A DNA stretch of 64,000 bases, taken from the NCBI GenBank assembly GCA_038503075.1, contig JBCAML010000009.1:248001-312000 (forward strand), read 5' to 3'. Each line of letters opens with the position of its first letter. Position 1 is the first letter of the stretch. Shown here piece by piece: positions 1-12,961 of the stretch. The position numbers and the translations under genes were made by a program. This DNA is from Gyromitra esculenta. Taxonomy: Eukaryota; Ascomycota; Pezizomycetes; Pezizales; Discinaceae. Below the pieces are notes generated by a model, which worked only from the letters and a program-made list of their open reading frames with translations, was not told the origin of the DNA and did no database searches.

Positions 1-1284
1 ATTGGCCTTGGACTACCACTTCTTAATACTCTTCTTTATGATCATTCTTGTATATTAATTCACATTACGTTCTCTTCAATTACTTTCCTTACAAACTCAG
101 GCCTCCAATCAATAATTCAATTCGCAGATATGAACTTGCGGGCACTTCTATAGTAGTCAAAACTGCTCTTCCATTTATCAAATAACTATGAAGGAGAATT
201 GAAAACAGAATTTATCTTCAGGGTATAAATAAGTATATGCTACCTAAACTCTATGATGAAATGTGCGCATGCTCACCCAGATCCCTGGATGCACGCTCTA
301 CTCTAATTCATCTCTAAGAAATTGCCCAAGCGAGACAATTGAACTGCTTTTAGTATAGTTGCTTAGGGGGTAACGGAAAATAGGTGATAACGGAGAGCAT
401 GGGGTTGGATCATCTTAGTAACGGCGTGTCTATCATATTTACTCAAATCAAGTTACCTAGCCGGCGCCCTGGGATATCTGAGATATACACAGGTAGTCCT
501 AAGAACATGACAATTTCCGGTGGTGGAGCATTGTGAACACAATGCTTTTCTGTGTTTTTTGTGTCCCAGTTCACTTACTGTCTTGTGTTGGAACTTATTC
601 TACTCTCTTTAGTTAATTTTGTTCATATCAGTTTCCTGTTACCTCGTAAGCGACTGTATATAGACCCCCTTATAAACATTTTTTCGAACTTGATCCTGGC
701 GATCTCTACAGATTGGTCGCTGTGGTTCGCCATATGTCACCGTACACGTATGTAGGTATGCAGACCCGATGGATTTCGAAACGTGCAATTACGAGTACGG
801 GAAGCAGCGAGTAATCATGGTCATGCATATGGTCATCGGCAGCGGCTTGGAATCTCTCCATTTAAGCCATGCAATTGGATATCCCATAGATATACCAGAA
901 TGATAGCCGGGGATGACACACTTCCTAGCATATCGCGCACGATAGTAATACAGCTAGTTTTCGCAGTCTGGCCTATTAATTCGAGCCTGATCTAAGGTAG
1001 AGGCACTTAGCAACAACCGTAACACCAAAAAAAAAAAAAAGCAAACATGTACCCTACACGATCTACAGCGATGCCTTGCTTAGTTAAGATCAATATCCGG
1101 TGAGCGACACCTTATCCTGACGCGATTATCCTTAGACAGAGAGCTTTCTAATCCTTAGAGCTGTTGAACGCATAATGCAATACGAATAATACAAAATCCT
1201 ATAAATCATCCCCTCACCCTCCCACCCTCAGCATCTTTAATCTTTGACACTCTAAAACTTATTGGTGTAGTCTAAACCACGGTT
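1..1284. other. upstream intergenic region
   Basis: I see no supportable gene here. Short open frames at 552-755 and 783-995 have no recognisable domain and an unnatural composition. A run of 14 A lies near 1027. The last 100 bases are pyrimidine-rich and probably hold the promoter and leader of the monooxygenase that starts at 1285. Confidence 0.5.
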
Positions 1285-3994
1285 ATGCACGACAACGCTC
1301 AAAAATCCAGCTTCAAAGTTATAATTGCCGGTGGCTCAATCGGGGGACTGACCTTAGCCCACTGTCTTTCACACGCTGGAATCGATTATGTCGTCCTTGA
1401 AGCTCGACCCGAGATCGCACCCCAAGTAGGGGCTGCAATAGGCATATCTCCAAACGGTGGCCGGATCTTGGATCAGCTTGAGTTGTTTGACGATATCAAT
1501 GCGCAAACCATCCCAATGGAATTTGTCCACTCCCGGGAATCAGACGGGACCAGATACAGTAGTAACGATGTATTCCAGTCTATTCAGAAAAGGTAGCTAT
1601 GAGAGGGAGGCTAGGTCAAATTCTGGCTGAGGTCTAACGGGTGTTTCATAGATTTGGTTATCCATGCATATTTCCCGCCCGACAAGCAGTACTCCAAGTC
1701 CTCGCCGACCGTCTAAAGGAAAAGGATAGAATTCATCTCAATAAGCGCATTTCTAGGATTGAATATTCAAACAAAGGGGTGACGGTATATACGAAAGACG
1801 GTTCGGAATATACCGGCGGCTTGGTCGTGGGTGCAGATGGAGTGCACAGCAGTGTACGCTCGGAGATGTGGCGACATGCGGACTTGGTAAAGCCAGGATT
1901 TATCAAACCAGAGGAAAAGAAAGGTATCTTTGCTTAAGAAATAGACCCTTTATTTTGACGTATCTAAACTTACCGAATTGTAGGAATGGTTGCGGAATAC
2001 AGCTGCCTTTTCGGACTCTCCGGTCCTACACCTGGGATGAGAGAAGGCCATGCGGAACTAACCTTAAACAATGGTTTCAGTGTTCTGTGTATGACTGAAA
2101 AAAATGGCCGTGTCTTCTGGTTTGTGACCCAAAAGATGGACAAGAAGTATACCTGGCCGGATGCCCCTCGTTTCACCACAGACGATGCGGAAAGCTACGC
2201 CGATACACTCAAAGATATCAAGCTTCTCGAAGACACAACGTTCGGCGACCTTTGGAAAACTCGAACAACCTATAACCTAACCGCTTTAGACGAAAATGTA
2301 TTCGAGCATTGGCATTTCGGGCGCATTGTTTGTTTGGGGGATTCTATCCACAAGGTACTTGAGAGTTCATCCAGCTGATGGTAATAAGAGACTAATAATT
2401 TTATTTTTAAGATGACGCCCAACCTCGGCCAAGGTGGAAACTGTGCAATCGAAAGTGCGGCAGTACTTGCAAACAGTATCAACAAAATGATCAACGAGGA
2501 CCAAGTGCATGACCCAACAACTGACGAAGTTGGCATCTACTTGAATTTATTCCAGAAATCCCACAAGGATCGCATACTCTTATTATACAGCGTCTCTGCA
2601 ATGGTTACGCGCTCGCAAGCCCGTGATGGTCTTTACCACAAAATCATGAGCAAATACATGTTTAAAATCATTGATGACAATGCTTTCAACCTGAATTCAG
2701 ATATGCTAATCGCTGCGGCCAAAATCGACTACCTCCCACTACCAGAGCGATCAATAGCCGGCTGGATGCCCTTCGATAAGAATCTAGGACTGCTCAAGAA
2801 ACCTAATCTCTCGTGGAGGAAGTTACAGGCTGCTCCATTTTTGGTGTTTTTTGGTGTTGCCATCAGCGTGATGTGGATAGCAGAATATCTCAACGGAACT
2901 AGAGAACTTGTTGGGCAGGTTAGCAAAACTGGGGAGTGGGCATTGGGAAACGGCGGAGCCTTTCCTATTAAAAACATATATATAGGTGTCTCTTGGATTG
3001 ATGCTCTAGCGAGACAACTTGTTATCCGCCTCCCTGCAGATCTATCCGGATTGAAGGATTCGCAAAGACTACAAATGATATCTTCAGTGGGAGATTTGAT
3101 ACCCGTATACCTCATCTGGACCATCGAAGCTCACAGATCCGGAAATGTCCAACTCTTAATAAATCTGTAAGTCAACCCATCATCACACAGAATAGCTCAA
3201 AAAAAAAAAAACTAGATGAAGAACCCCATTACTGACCTTTAATACCTATATTAAGGTCCATGCTATTCGCCCTTGCATCCCAAATACTCGGCTTCGGTGT
3301 CGTAGCCCCAATCTACTTCTTTTTCCACTTCGTCAACACCTCCTACCACAACTACGCATCCATTGACCAGCGCATCGTCCGACCAAACTACGCAATGGCG
3401 CTCATTCCAGCATCTATAATTTCCATGATCCTCCCCGCAGTCCTCATGTTCGGTCCCTTCGACTTCGCCTCCGACACCCAGCAAACCATTATCGCGTTAT
3501 GGCAGTTTTCCCCACTCACGTTCGCTTTCCTCCACCAAACATTCTCGGAGCTAATTCCAGATAAAACGAGGCACGAGAAACCAACGCCTGGAGTCGATTT
3601 TCCAATCCTACAGGGAACTTATATCTTCGTCTTTCTAATCTCGGCACTCACCCATCTTTATGTACGTTCCTTCAGCTTCTTAGGACACGAGGTACTCTTC
3701 GCTGGTGCTTGCGACCCGTTTGGTACTGTGAGCTCTGCGATTGAGGGAATTGGCAAATCTACAAATCTTAGCTATTTACTCGGGTTTGGGAGTAGTTTGT
3801 TGTGGGCTGCGATGACGATCAACGATCTAAGGAAGGCCGGAAGAACTAGCTTGGGATTAACGGAGATTGTAGCATTAGTAGTGTTTGGGACTCCGCTTTT
3901 TGGACCTGGAGCAGTTGTGGCAGCGCTTTGGGGGTGGAGGGAGGATATTTTATCAAGACGGCGCACTGGCAGAGAGGTAATTAATACATTGTGA
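1285..3994 (+). CDS. FAD-dependent monooxygenase fused to a multi-pass membrane domain
   Basis: Five exons (1285-1592, 1652-1923, 1984-2354, 2412-3166, 3256-3994) join in frame to 814 residues. The N-terminal half is a group A flavin monooxygenase. It has the dinucleotide-binding GGSIGG (about residues 16-21), GADGVHS (163-169) and the second FAD motif [16 protein letters not shown] (312-327), which is split exactly by intron 3. This resembles PaxM-type epoxidases of fungal terpenoid pathways. From about residue 457 to the end the chain is hydrophobic, with around seven predicted membrane segments. It includes a polar [10 protein letters not shown] stretch near 551-560, reminiscent of fungal membrane terpene cyclases (inference). 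Ordinary PaxM-type enzymes are about 470 residues, so the C-terminal 350 residues are an added domain. The likely role is oxidation or epoxidation of a lipid or prenylated substrate at the ER membrane. No pathway partners are visible nearby. Confidence 0.93.
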
Positions 3995-4432
3995 TGTTAT
4001 GGATTTGAGGATGTTTTTTATGATGGAATAGATATAGAGAGCGTTTTTGTATGTAGGGGAAAATTATCCTTGGGGAAAAATAACTAGCTAAAAGACTACA
4101 AGGAATTCGAAGGAAAGAGCGAGTGATTAGTAGTGACCCCAATTTACATAGAAGTGGTAGGACAAAGTTTGTGAGGATAACTATACGTATGACAGACAAG
4201 TTTCATAAAACAAATACCCAGCTTCAAACTCATGAATCGCCTTTCGAACGCATCTACCACGCAACAGGGAGGCTTATATCTAGTGCTCATCCCAAATCTA
4301 ATATGACAAAATCCTTCAAATCCATCCACCAAAGTCGCCAACTCCTTGTATAAACAATAGCAAACAAAAAAAGCAAGAATAATATCGTACAACAAAAAAT
4401 CCCTACCATATTCGCTAGCACTCACAGGTACC

Positions 4433-7400
4433 TCAAACACTCACCACAAACCCCTCCAAAAACGCCACCCTCTTTTTCTTCTCTTCGTCCTCCGTACGAC
4501 TATTCTTCTTGTCCCCTTCCTCTGATGTGGGCCTCCTCACAATGACCTCTGCAAATATTTCCAGTACCCGCTTCCTTACTATCACTTCTCGGGATTGTTT
4601 TCTTGGTGGGAATGCCATTGCCGCTGCAGACGCTACCGGAGATAATGGGGACATTGGTGGTTCTTCCTTTGCTGTAGGCGTTCTGCGGAGAGATAGGTTC
4701 GTTGATGTCCTTCGGAGAGAAAATCCTGTAGACACCCTTTCAAGGGGAAAGGGGGATGGAGAGGAGAGAATCGTGATAGTGTCCATTAAGAAACCAGTCA
4801 AGTACACAAACACGTTTGCATGGACAGACGACCATGTTGCAGAAAGCCTATCAAGGACCTAGAATTGCGAAACTAAAGTTTAGTATACTGCGGCAAGGTA
4901 GGGAAAATGGTGGAAATACCTGTTCTCCTAATTTTCGCTCGCCTGCAGCCCCGAAGACATCGGGCCACATTTCAACCGGTACAACACCCTCTTTTAATCC
5001 TCCTAGCCATTCTATCAGAACTCCTGCTACAACTTCGACAGTTTCTTCCGTCGTCGGACTCCATCCTTCATCTTCATCCAATTCGATGGCAATACGGAGA
5101 GCGTCCTCATTATCAAGATTTAGATCTCGATCGATACATTCCCACACACCAACTGTAAGCATTCGTCGCTTTTCTTGATCCAGTCCCCAAGTCTCTGGAA
5201 CAAACGGCCACCCTGCTTCTGAGCACCATTTCCCTTCGTCGTTGACAAGCTCCCTCATGTTCTTGAGCAGGAACTCTGTCATCGTGTAAAGCTCCCTTGG
5301 TGCCGAATACAGCACCTCGCCCTTGTTATTCCCTTTCTCAACCCACCCTCTTATCCCTCCAGCTCCTTCGGGAACTTTAACCAACTCGCTCAAGCTTCTC
5401 CCGAACCCACTCTGAACCCATTCCCCGCTAAGAGGCAAGAAGATATCCCTCCCATTATCTACCCGGAGCACTAAAACATCCATAAGCGTTTCTTTGCCCT
5501 CATTTAAATCCCTCACATGTTCCAACTTCTCAACAAGAAGATCCATGATGATTGAACATGCCTCACCAGGCTGCAGTACAACAGCTCCTCCTTCTGAGTC
5601 CTTCAAATCTCTCCTGTCGCCTGCGAACTCGACTTTAAGCCATTTCTTCGCGATGATCTCGTCCTTTGTTGGCGTGGCGACAACCGCTGATGGTTTTCCA
5701 ACAAACTTCATCTTTGCTTCGGAAGCTCCTGTGTTTGCAACTGTAATGCTCCTCTGAATACGCTGCCCAAACCTAACTTGACCGAAATCTACAACACCTT
5801 CCTCATATGGTTGACCTTCAACCTGGTCCACAATCACGGCAACTATCGGTCGTCTCTCGTTCTCAATCTTGTCAACTTCTCGTGCCACCTCTGCGTGAAC
5901 CATAGCTCTAAGTTGAGGGACAACTGCGGGGAATGATAACTCGAATAGTGAGGCTACCGGCTTATGATCCGAAGATACAACGTTCTGATATGATGTATAA
6001 TAAAGTTGCTCTAGTTTGACTTCACCAGAAGCTGACTTAATGCTAGAAACCGGTAGAATCTTGATACTCGGCGCGTGAGGGACCAGAGAATCAGCTCTCT
6101 GAACTACCAAATCTTCTTCATCAGAATCGCTCGTTACAAATATAACCTCTCCCGTCGTTAAAATACTCGAACTTCGTGTCCTACTCCTGATTCGTCCTTT
6201 GACACGATCTCCGTCGGCACCTCTAACCTTCCAAAGGATACGGTCACACCAACTAGGCACTCTCACTTTCTCACTCGAATCCCATACTCCCACTGTGCCA
6301 ACATCGTATTTGTAGGTTGGTATAAAGCCGATATTGCCCTCCTTAAACCCAACGAAAGCTTTTGATTCCCTTTGCTGTTTCCGCAGTTGGTCATACTGTA
6401 GTAAGCTCGAGATAGTACCCTCCAATGTCAGATTTGCTTCGAGGTGACTTTCACTAGGTGGTTCCTCCAGATCTTTAGGAATAGCTGGTGGCATTACTGG
6501 CGAAGATGGCATTGGGGAGGATGAATTAGACGGAGTATCGTGGGTGGGTGGAAGATCCTTAGGCATATATGGAGCGAGAAGGCGGCGGATATCATTGTTC
6601 GGAAGTTCAACGCGATAATTAAGGTCTCCACACCAGATCAAAACGTCGGCGTTCTCGATATTTTCATTCCCCGCAGCCTGCTGCAAGCTATTTTCGTTAC
6701 TTCTTTTCGCATCTTCGTTGTCGAGACCTATAAAATTCCTTCCCACAGGTTCGAATGTCATCCGTTTTGTTATTTCCGCTGCATCCCAATTCCGTCTATC
6801 CGTATTATTCGCGAATGCAGCCAAATGGACATCCACAAATACAAGCCTAAGGGTATCGCCGAGAACTAATCGAACACCAGCACCTCCTTTGTTGCCGACA
6901 TAGCCCATCAGACCTGTACCAACCGTTGAAGTCGATACCGACCCCACAAGTGACATGAGCCTGGGTGAAACAAAGACGAGAAGTAGAACACCCATGAGCT
7001 GCGTTGAGGCTACACACGTATATCCGCCAGGGAGAGTTGCCTAAATATTAAAAAGGCCACTTAATCAAACCAACACACAAAACCAGATCACCAACACACG
7101 CGAAATACGAGGACGTACTTGAACATGTGCTTTCCAATTCATCTCAATCTTCGGGTCCAAATATTTGAAATAAGAATCCCTAGATGTTATATCAATCACT
7201 TCTTGGAGCCCAACAACGTAGATCCCGACATCGTCATCGCTGCCTTCGTCTTTCATCCCATCCATCGCTTCCCACACATCACCACCTGCTACAGAAACAG
7301 TGCATGCATCCCTATTTCTATCCACAACCCAGTCTGACACATCTTTCTCTATCCCCTGCAGAGCAGCAACATTCCAGGTTCCAACCTTGATCCTTATCCG

Positions 7401-7523
7401 TTGCTGTCGGATAAACTCGGTACGTCGAGAGAGCATCTGCTGGGTGAGGTAGGCTTGGGTGTCTTGTCTTGGCTGGGGATCTCCCGAACCCGGGAAAGCC
7501 CCCGGCATGGAATTCGAAGCCAT
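4433..7523 (-). CDS. OCRL/INPP5B-like inositol polyphosphate 5-phosphatase with RhoGAP-like tail
   Basis: Three exons on the minus strand (7523-7119, 7040-4920, 4858-4433) join in phase 0 to 983 residues. The protein should remove the 5-phosphate from phosphoinositides such as PI(4,5)P2. Catalytic motifs are all present: TWNVA (49-53), the Mg-binding LQE (106-108), WCGDLNYR (271-278), PSWCDRIL (397-404) and SDHKPV (492-497). An Ig-like ASH stretch (roughly 530-690) follows, then a C-terminal part resembling the RhoGAP-like domain of OCRL. The third exon supplies its helix containing FVYLTGFL, so the stop in intron 2 is not the real end. A Ser/Arg- and acid-rich insert of about 85 residues separates PSWCDRIL from SDHKPV. 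The last ~120 residues are low complexity. The first ATG is used; 5-phosphatase homology begins within 45 residues of it. The gene converges on the monooxygenase, with 438 bp between the stops. Confidence 0.95.
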
Positions 7524-8677
7524 GGCGATGGTAGGTTAGACTCGAGTTCACGGAGCCTCACCTGGAGTGAGGGAGGTATAGCTGATGCAGAGCTGTGTTC
7601 AGAATCACCTCATAAGCCAGTCAATAAAAGAGTTTCCGAACGATGGGATGGAGATGGAAGACGGAGATCAGGGACGTTAGGTCGATGACATACGATGGAT
7701 ACCAAGACCAAGAGTCCGGCAATATGCACGTGCATCGACCCCACGCAAGAAACCCTTTGGGTCCCTGGGTGGATGATACGTACGGATGACAGAGACTCGG
7801 CTGACGTCATCAACCTTTGTTCCTGCATCAAAATCAAACAACCTTAATCCAATTCTATAGGCCACCTCAACAATAAGGGTATTCTTGAAGGTCTGAGTAG
7901 ATGGCGTTCATAGGTTAACAGTCCGTTCTCTAATCACCCAAAAACTCACTTATCGTCACCTCTCAAGGATAGTCCCATGATCTAGAATCCACCCGAGCTT
8001 TAGCCATAGCATTTAAAGATCTCGTGCTTCACCCTACAGGGTGTCTCGTATGTGTTCCACAACAACCAGTATCTTCACGCGCATACTCAGGTAATGCAGA
8101 TTCCGAACAGACTAAATTAACGCTTGTGCTATATTCTCGGGTGGTAGGGAGGTGGCTAGAAATTTAGCCGCGGTAAAAAATCACGAGAGCGCTTCGGCTC
8201 GGAAACATATGCTAGCACCTGAAGGAGCGGCTTTACACGCGTCAAAGGAAGCGGTTAGAGATCAAGGTTGAAGTTAGATGATTATCTCATTAGGGGGCAA
8301 GAGAAATGTCATCAGGAACCATGGAAATGCACCCGTTTCTCTGTTTAAAGCTTTCCTAGCACTGTTCATTTTTTTCACTACTTACATAGACTGAGGCGAA
8401 GGTGTAGAGAGAACTGACGAAAGGCGCAGTGTGATATTTCTTTTTCAAATCCCACTTATCGTTTTGGGCATCGCTAGAGATACATAAACATTTAGTATTA
8501 TATTAAAAATACTGACCCTAAAACCAATTAGTATCCTACAGTTCCACCACACCAATACTAGTAATCGTAAATAGGGAAAGCGATAATAGTCCTATATTCA
8601 TATCCCGTTCTCGATGCTCTTCAGAAATCCAATTATCACCTAATCCCGTTTAAACAATATTTCTAGACCTAAAGATG
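7524..8677. other. intergenic region upstream of the 5-phosphatase
   Basis: The first few hundred bases should hold the promoter and leader of the minus-strand 5-phosphatase. The small open frames in both directions show no recognisable protein. Nothing else is evident. Confidence 0.4.
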
Positions 8678-8946
8678 TCACCGGGAATTCAACACACCCA
8701 GACAAAACTTCGCCACACTCTCAACATCAGCACTAAACTCCACCAACACTTTAATCCCCTCCAAGCTACCCTCCATCGCTACAAGATGTAGCAGCGTATC
8801 GTTATTCCAACCCTCACCAAAGTTCACATCGTGGAGGGAGGTGGGGCTATTTGAAAGACAGTTTTGTTCCGTAGCGCGAGGAGCGGCTGGGGAATCAGTG
8901 GCTGCTGAAGGGTATTTAGGATCTTTTGATATACTATGGTGAAGCT
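8678..8946 (-). pseudogene. ankyrin-repeat-like terminal exon or relic
   Basis: The minus strand stays open from a possible acceptor (TTTATAG, exon from about 8946) to a TGA at 8678-8680. The frame contains the ankyrin-like pattern DTLLHLVAMEG followed by SLEGIKVLVEFSADVE. That fits the TPLHxAA...G....V..LL..GAD consensus for roughly one repeat. No in-frame start, further repeats or convincing upstream exon were found. A short frame at about 9100-9200 (minus), ending in a possible donor, could be an upstream exon. It could be the last exon of a diverged gene, but a decayed fragment is more likely. Confidence 0.35.
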
Positions 8947-11900
8947 CTATAAAAGCAGACCACAGAGATCACCATCTCTAGTACCGCCTCCACATATACT
9001 GAATTGGGTTGTCTGGACCTGGTATATCTAAAATACAGGCCTTTAGACAATGCAGCACGTGTCCCTCGATCCATAACGTAACCCTCCGGAATTGCCTGGG
9101 TAAATTCCGATTCTCAGGTTACCTTACCGAGAAGATGTCCAAGGCCAAGTTACAGCGGTTCAGTATTTCATTAACCGCGGCACCACGTACACCCATGACC
9201 TTCCAATACACCACACTACCCATTTGACAGATTCTATGCGCGAGCGGCGTGGGTTTCTGCTACTATCGCATTTAACCCTCTCGTGCAGCTTGCTCCAAAC
9301 CGTAAAGCAACAGCCAACAGTAGTAAGAATAGGAACAAGCTTGTATTGCACCAACCACCATTACCTACCCAAATATATCTTATCACCAAGCATCACTCGT
9401 CGCCCCCTAAAAGCCTCCCGGGCAGTGAACCAACAGAGATCAAAGCCGCCGATAAGCTACATCATAAATACAACCAAAGAAGTATCTGCAACAACCCTGC
9501 CAGCATCCACGGCAGAGAATAAACTCTATTATCCTGTGCCCAGACAATGCCTAATGCCAAGGTCCGTGACGCGTCCTTCTTGGCCACAGCTGTGCATCTT
9601 GAAATAATTTAAGCTAGGAACACAAAATAAAGCCACGGGGCTGACGCGGATCTTGGGCCCTATGACAGGTGCTAAGCCTGTATAGATATGCGGAAACGTA
9701 ACACTGAAGACGTGGAGGGGTGGAGTAGGACTGGCTTGCATGCTACGCCGTTCGCTCGTGTTATTTTCGGGGGCTTCGCTGGTGGGTGGTATCTTCGTAT
9801 TAAGTGTATTTTGGAGACGTAGTTGCCTTGGTGTGCGTTCCTAATTAGACAGCATCGAGGAGGGGTGTAGACTGAGGTGCGAAATTAAGAATATTTATTA
9901 GGTTGCATGCAGCTGAAGATGATTCGCACACATTGAACCCCAGGGTCTAAAGGCACAATCTAAAATAATTAGCTAAAGGCAGCCTCGTAGTTCAACTCAT
10001 TAGCATAAGGAAATTCATTAAATTTCCATGAAAACAGAAACCACGATATTTTGGGGGACGATCACATGCTTATTCTTTAATTTCGCTCAGCCCTTCAAGG
10101 ATTCCCTGTCAAACCCCAACCCTAGCACACGGGTGATTTTCGACAAGGGATGAAGAGACACCATTCAGCCAACAAAAACCCGAATATTCTGGCATTACCC
10201 CGTCAGGTAGAACCCACCAAGAATCTAAAACGTAATAGGAAGAAGCTAAGAAACCAGAGGTCATGTTGTTTACGTACCTGTCAGCTTACAGAATTTCCAC
10301 AGCCTTATCAACGGCTCGGACCGGATCATAATTTCGCCTGCGAAGAATAATTCTTCCGCGTGATATATTGCACCAACTATTCCAATTAACGTGTTACCAG
10401 TTAGTTCCCGCTCCCTCTGAGGTCACAAGAAACTCGCCCTTGCACAAAATCTCAAGGGTGAATTAAAAACCTTCGTCCTGGACCAGCACAGCCTACCAAG
10501 GTAGGCTTAGGTGAGAATCTCTATCACAGTATATCACTCGACGAATCGATTCGATTCTAGGGGAGAAGGCGCAGCACCAACTCCGAAGCGGGGGAATATC
10601 GGATTGGAATGAATCCCGAAATAATAAACCCGGCAGCGGGATATGTCACTGCTAATTAGTTCATCGCCATTGCAATTGAGGCATTTGTAACGGGTGCAAA
10701 ACTCCGCCCCCGGCGTTGGTTGCTCGAAGTGCTGCTTCTCCTCGCTAATCTTATTGTCTCTATCAACCTACCTGTTTTCAGCAAAAACAATCAATTTTAA
10801 AAAGAAAACGTCGGACCACGTTTGGTTAACGGCCGATACTCCCTTGACGAATCAGGTCGGATCACCAGTGTAAATCATTAGGGAAGATTAAAATTTTTGG
10901 TTTACACAGCCTGGAGCTTAGCTAGCGTATAAATATTTACGCAGCCGAGTTAATCGATCGGACATACCCCTAGATATGTATTTCATCGAGGGAGGGAGGG
11001 GAGGGTTTTGAGAACCCATGATTCCTATATGAAACAATCGCAAAGTTTCGTTGCTCCCCCATAACCGATTCCCCGATATTGATGCATCTTTATGAAATCA
11101 ACCACAGCCACTCACATAAGGGGCATTGAAGCACACAAATAGTCTAGTCGGCAACCCTGGTGAGAGTGAGAGAGCATCGCAGCCCCCCGTGGAGTTCACT
11201 CCCTCGCTGTCAACGGAGTTCTCCTCTCCCCGATCACCCTACTTTTGCCTCGCCTCCAGGCCACAGCCTGTCGATACATTCTGTGTCTGCGATGATGGCC
11301 CGTGCCCAATGTCCATGCGGGCCCAAGCCGGCCTAATTCGGAAACGTCTAAGATTACGCGTACATACTCGAAAAGTAAACTTGCGCCTAGCCAATTGAAT
11401 CTAGTTAGCTAAGCATTCAGTTATGCATCACAGAGCACCTCCATTCGGGTTCTTGCAGCTTCGATTCTCGGGGTCACAAAGTGCACAAAAAACGAACAAA
11501 ACTGTCTCGAGCAATAGGACTTGCACTGCCAACCGGGGAATTAAGGTGGGGAAAATGTGTGTTTCCACACTCTCTCCCCGAGGCAAAAAAAACTCCCTCA
11601 TACAAAATTAAAAAAACGCTCCAAGTCCCCCCCTTCATTTCTGTAACGGTGAGAGCTGGAGGGTTGGGTCCCAACTCCCGGAGTTGGTTACATACAATCG
11701 ATACTACCGTACTTGAGGTCTCACTAGAAACAGAACAACACCTCGCGCTCGAAAAAAAACCCCCCGGTTTGCGTCTACTTTCAGCGAGACGTACGTTGAA
11801 TCTCTCTTAACGAATGTGTTTCTCTTGGCTACTAATTGGGATAAGCTAATCCATATGCTGCAATCTGCAGGTACTCCGAGACAGGTACCTAGCTGGGAAT

Positions 11901-12512
11901 GCTGCAGCGTGCAGATGAGATTGATACATAATTTTTGTTGAGATCTGTATTAAAAAGTTGCCCTTTGTTTTGGGACCCCTGAGATGAACAGCGGTTGATG
12001 TAGGTGGCTGAATAGAGTTTGAACACATGTGTTGGCTAAGGTGTTTGTTTATGTTTCTGAAACTTGAATCGTGAATTTACGAGCTCAGATGAACCTTTCG
12101 AGGTTTCATATTGAGGAAATAGAGTTTAGCGCATCAAACGTGGTAGCGAGAATTGGGAGCTGAAAATTTACGGTAAACGTATGCATATCCGCAGTATTCA
12201 ACTTTTTATAATAGTGGTTATCATTTTACAAGTTATGTGAAGAGAAAAAAAACAAGGAAAGTCGTAATAGGAGTTTCTATCACTCCTGCCGCCCGCCGAG
12301 CCCCATGCCTCCCAATTCCTCTTGTAGTTTCCTCCCCAACCTCCGCGCCGCAGCGAAAAATACCAAAGCCAAAAGAACGAAACCGAACAAAAGAACTAAA
12401 ACTCCTGAGACGCGATAATCTCTGTACCCCCTTTGATTCACCCATCAGCTTCATATTATTCCTCTTTCGATCGTCGTAGGCAGTCATGGGCGAAATTGGT
12501 TCTGTAAGGTGC
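8947..12512. other. gene-poor intergenic stretch
   Basis: No gene can be supported. Open frames of 60-127 codons occur on both strands, for example 9224-9607 and 11481-11810 on the plus strand. They have no domain, signal peptide or plausible exon partners. Homopolymer runs and AT-rich patches are common. The right end, 12233-12512, is probably the 3' untranslated region of the CYSTM gene. Confidence 0.45.
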
Positions 12513-12961
12513 CTAACACAGGCATTCTAGACAGTCGCAGCAGGCGTCGCAGGCACAACAACAACAGATACCAGCAAGCCTATAATGGGAGATAGGTCAG
12601 CGGTAATTCCGATGGATCGGGGAAGAAGGAGTGCAGGATTGGAAACGAGAAGAATATTAAGGGAATCTTACAGTCCAGTGATGAGACCACCGTTACCACC
12701 GCTGTTTGACTTTTCTTGTGGTGGAGGAGGAGGTTGCTGGTATTGCATTTGCTGTGATAATTGTTAGTGGATTGTTTGATTGATGGCTAAACGAGCAGAA
12801 CCACAACGAGAAATGTAAAATGGGTTGGGGTTAATGGGATGAGGGAAGCATACCTGAGGTGGGTATCCACCTTGTTGGGGAGGAGCACCATACGCAGCTT
12901 GCTGGGGATACTGAGGACCAGCACCAGTATTGGGAGCACCGTAGTAATCTTGAGAAGACAT
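12513..12961 (-). CDS. small cysteine-rich CYSTM-type membrane peptide
   Basis: Three exons on the minus strand (12961-12854, 12751-12672, 12579-12513) give 84 residues. The first 65 residues are rich in Gln, Pro, Tyr and Gly (for example GAPPQQGGYPPQ) and end in a Gly/Ser linker. The last part, LLAGICCCCACDACCDCLECLC, is the CYSTM module: a short hydrophobic segment carrying ten cysteines close to the C-terminus. CYSTM proteins are tail-anchored, often palmitoylated, plasma-membrane peptides linked to stress and metal tolerance. Introns have canonical donors (GTATGC, GTAAGA) and the first has a CTAAC branch site. The gene is divergent from the NAD kinase, whose ATG lies 955 bp away. The exon joins restore one continuous frame ending in Cys-stop, which is typical of the family. 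Confidence 0.87.
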
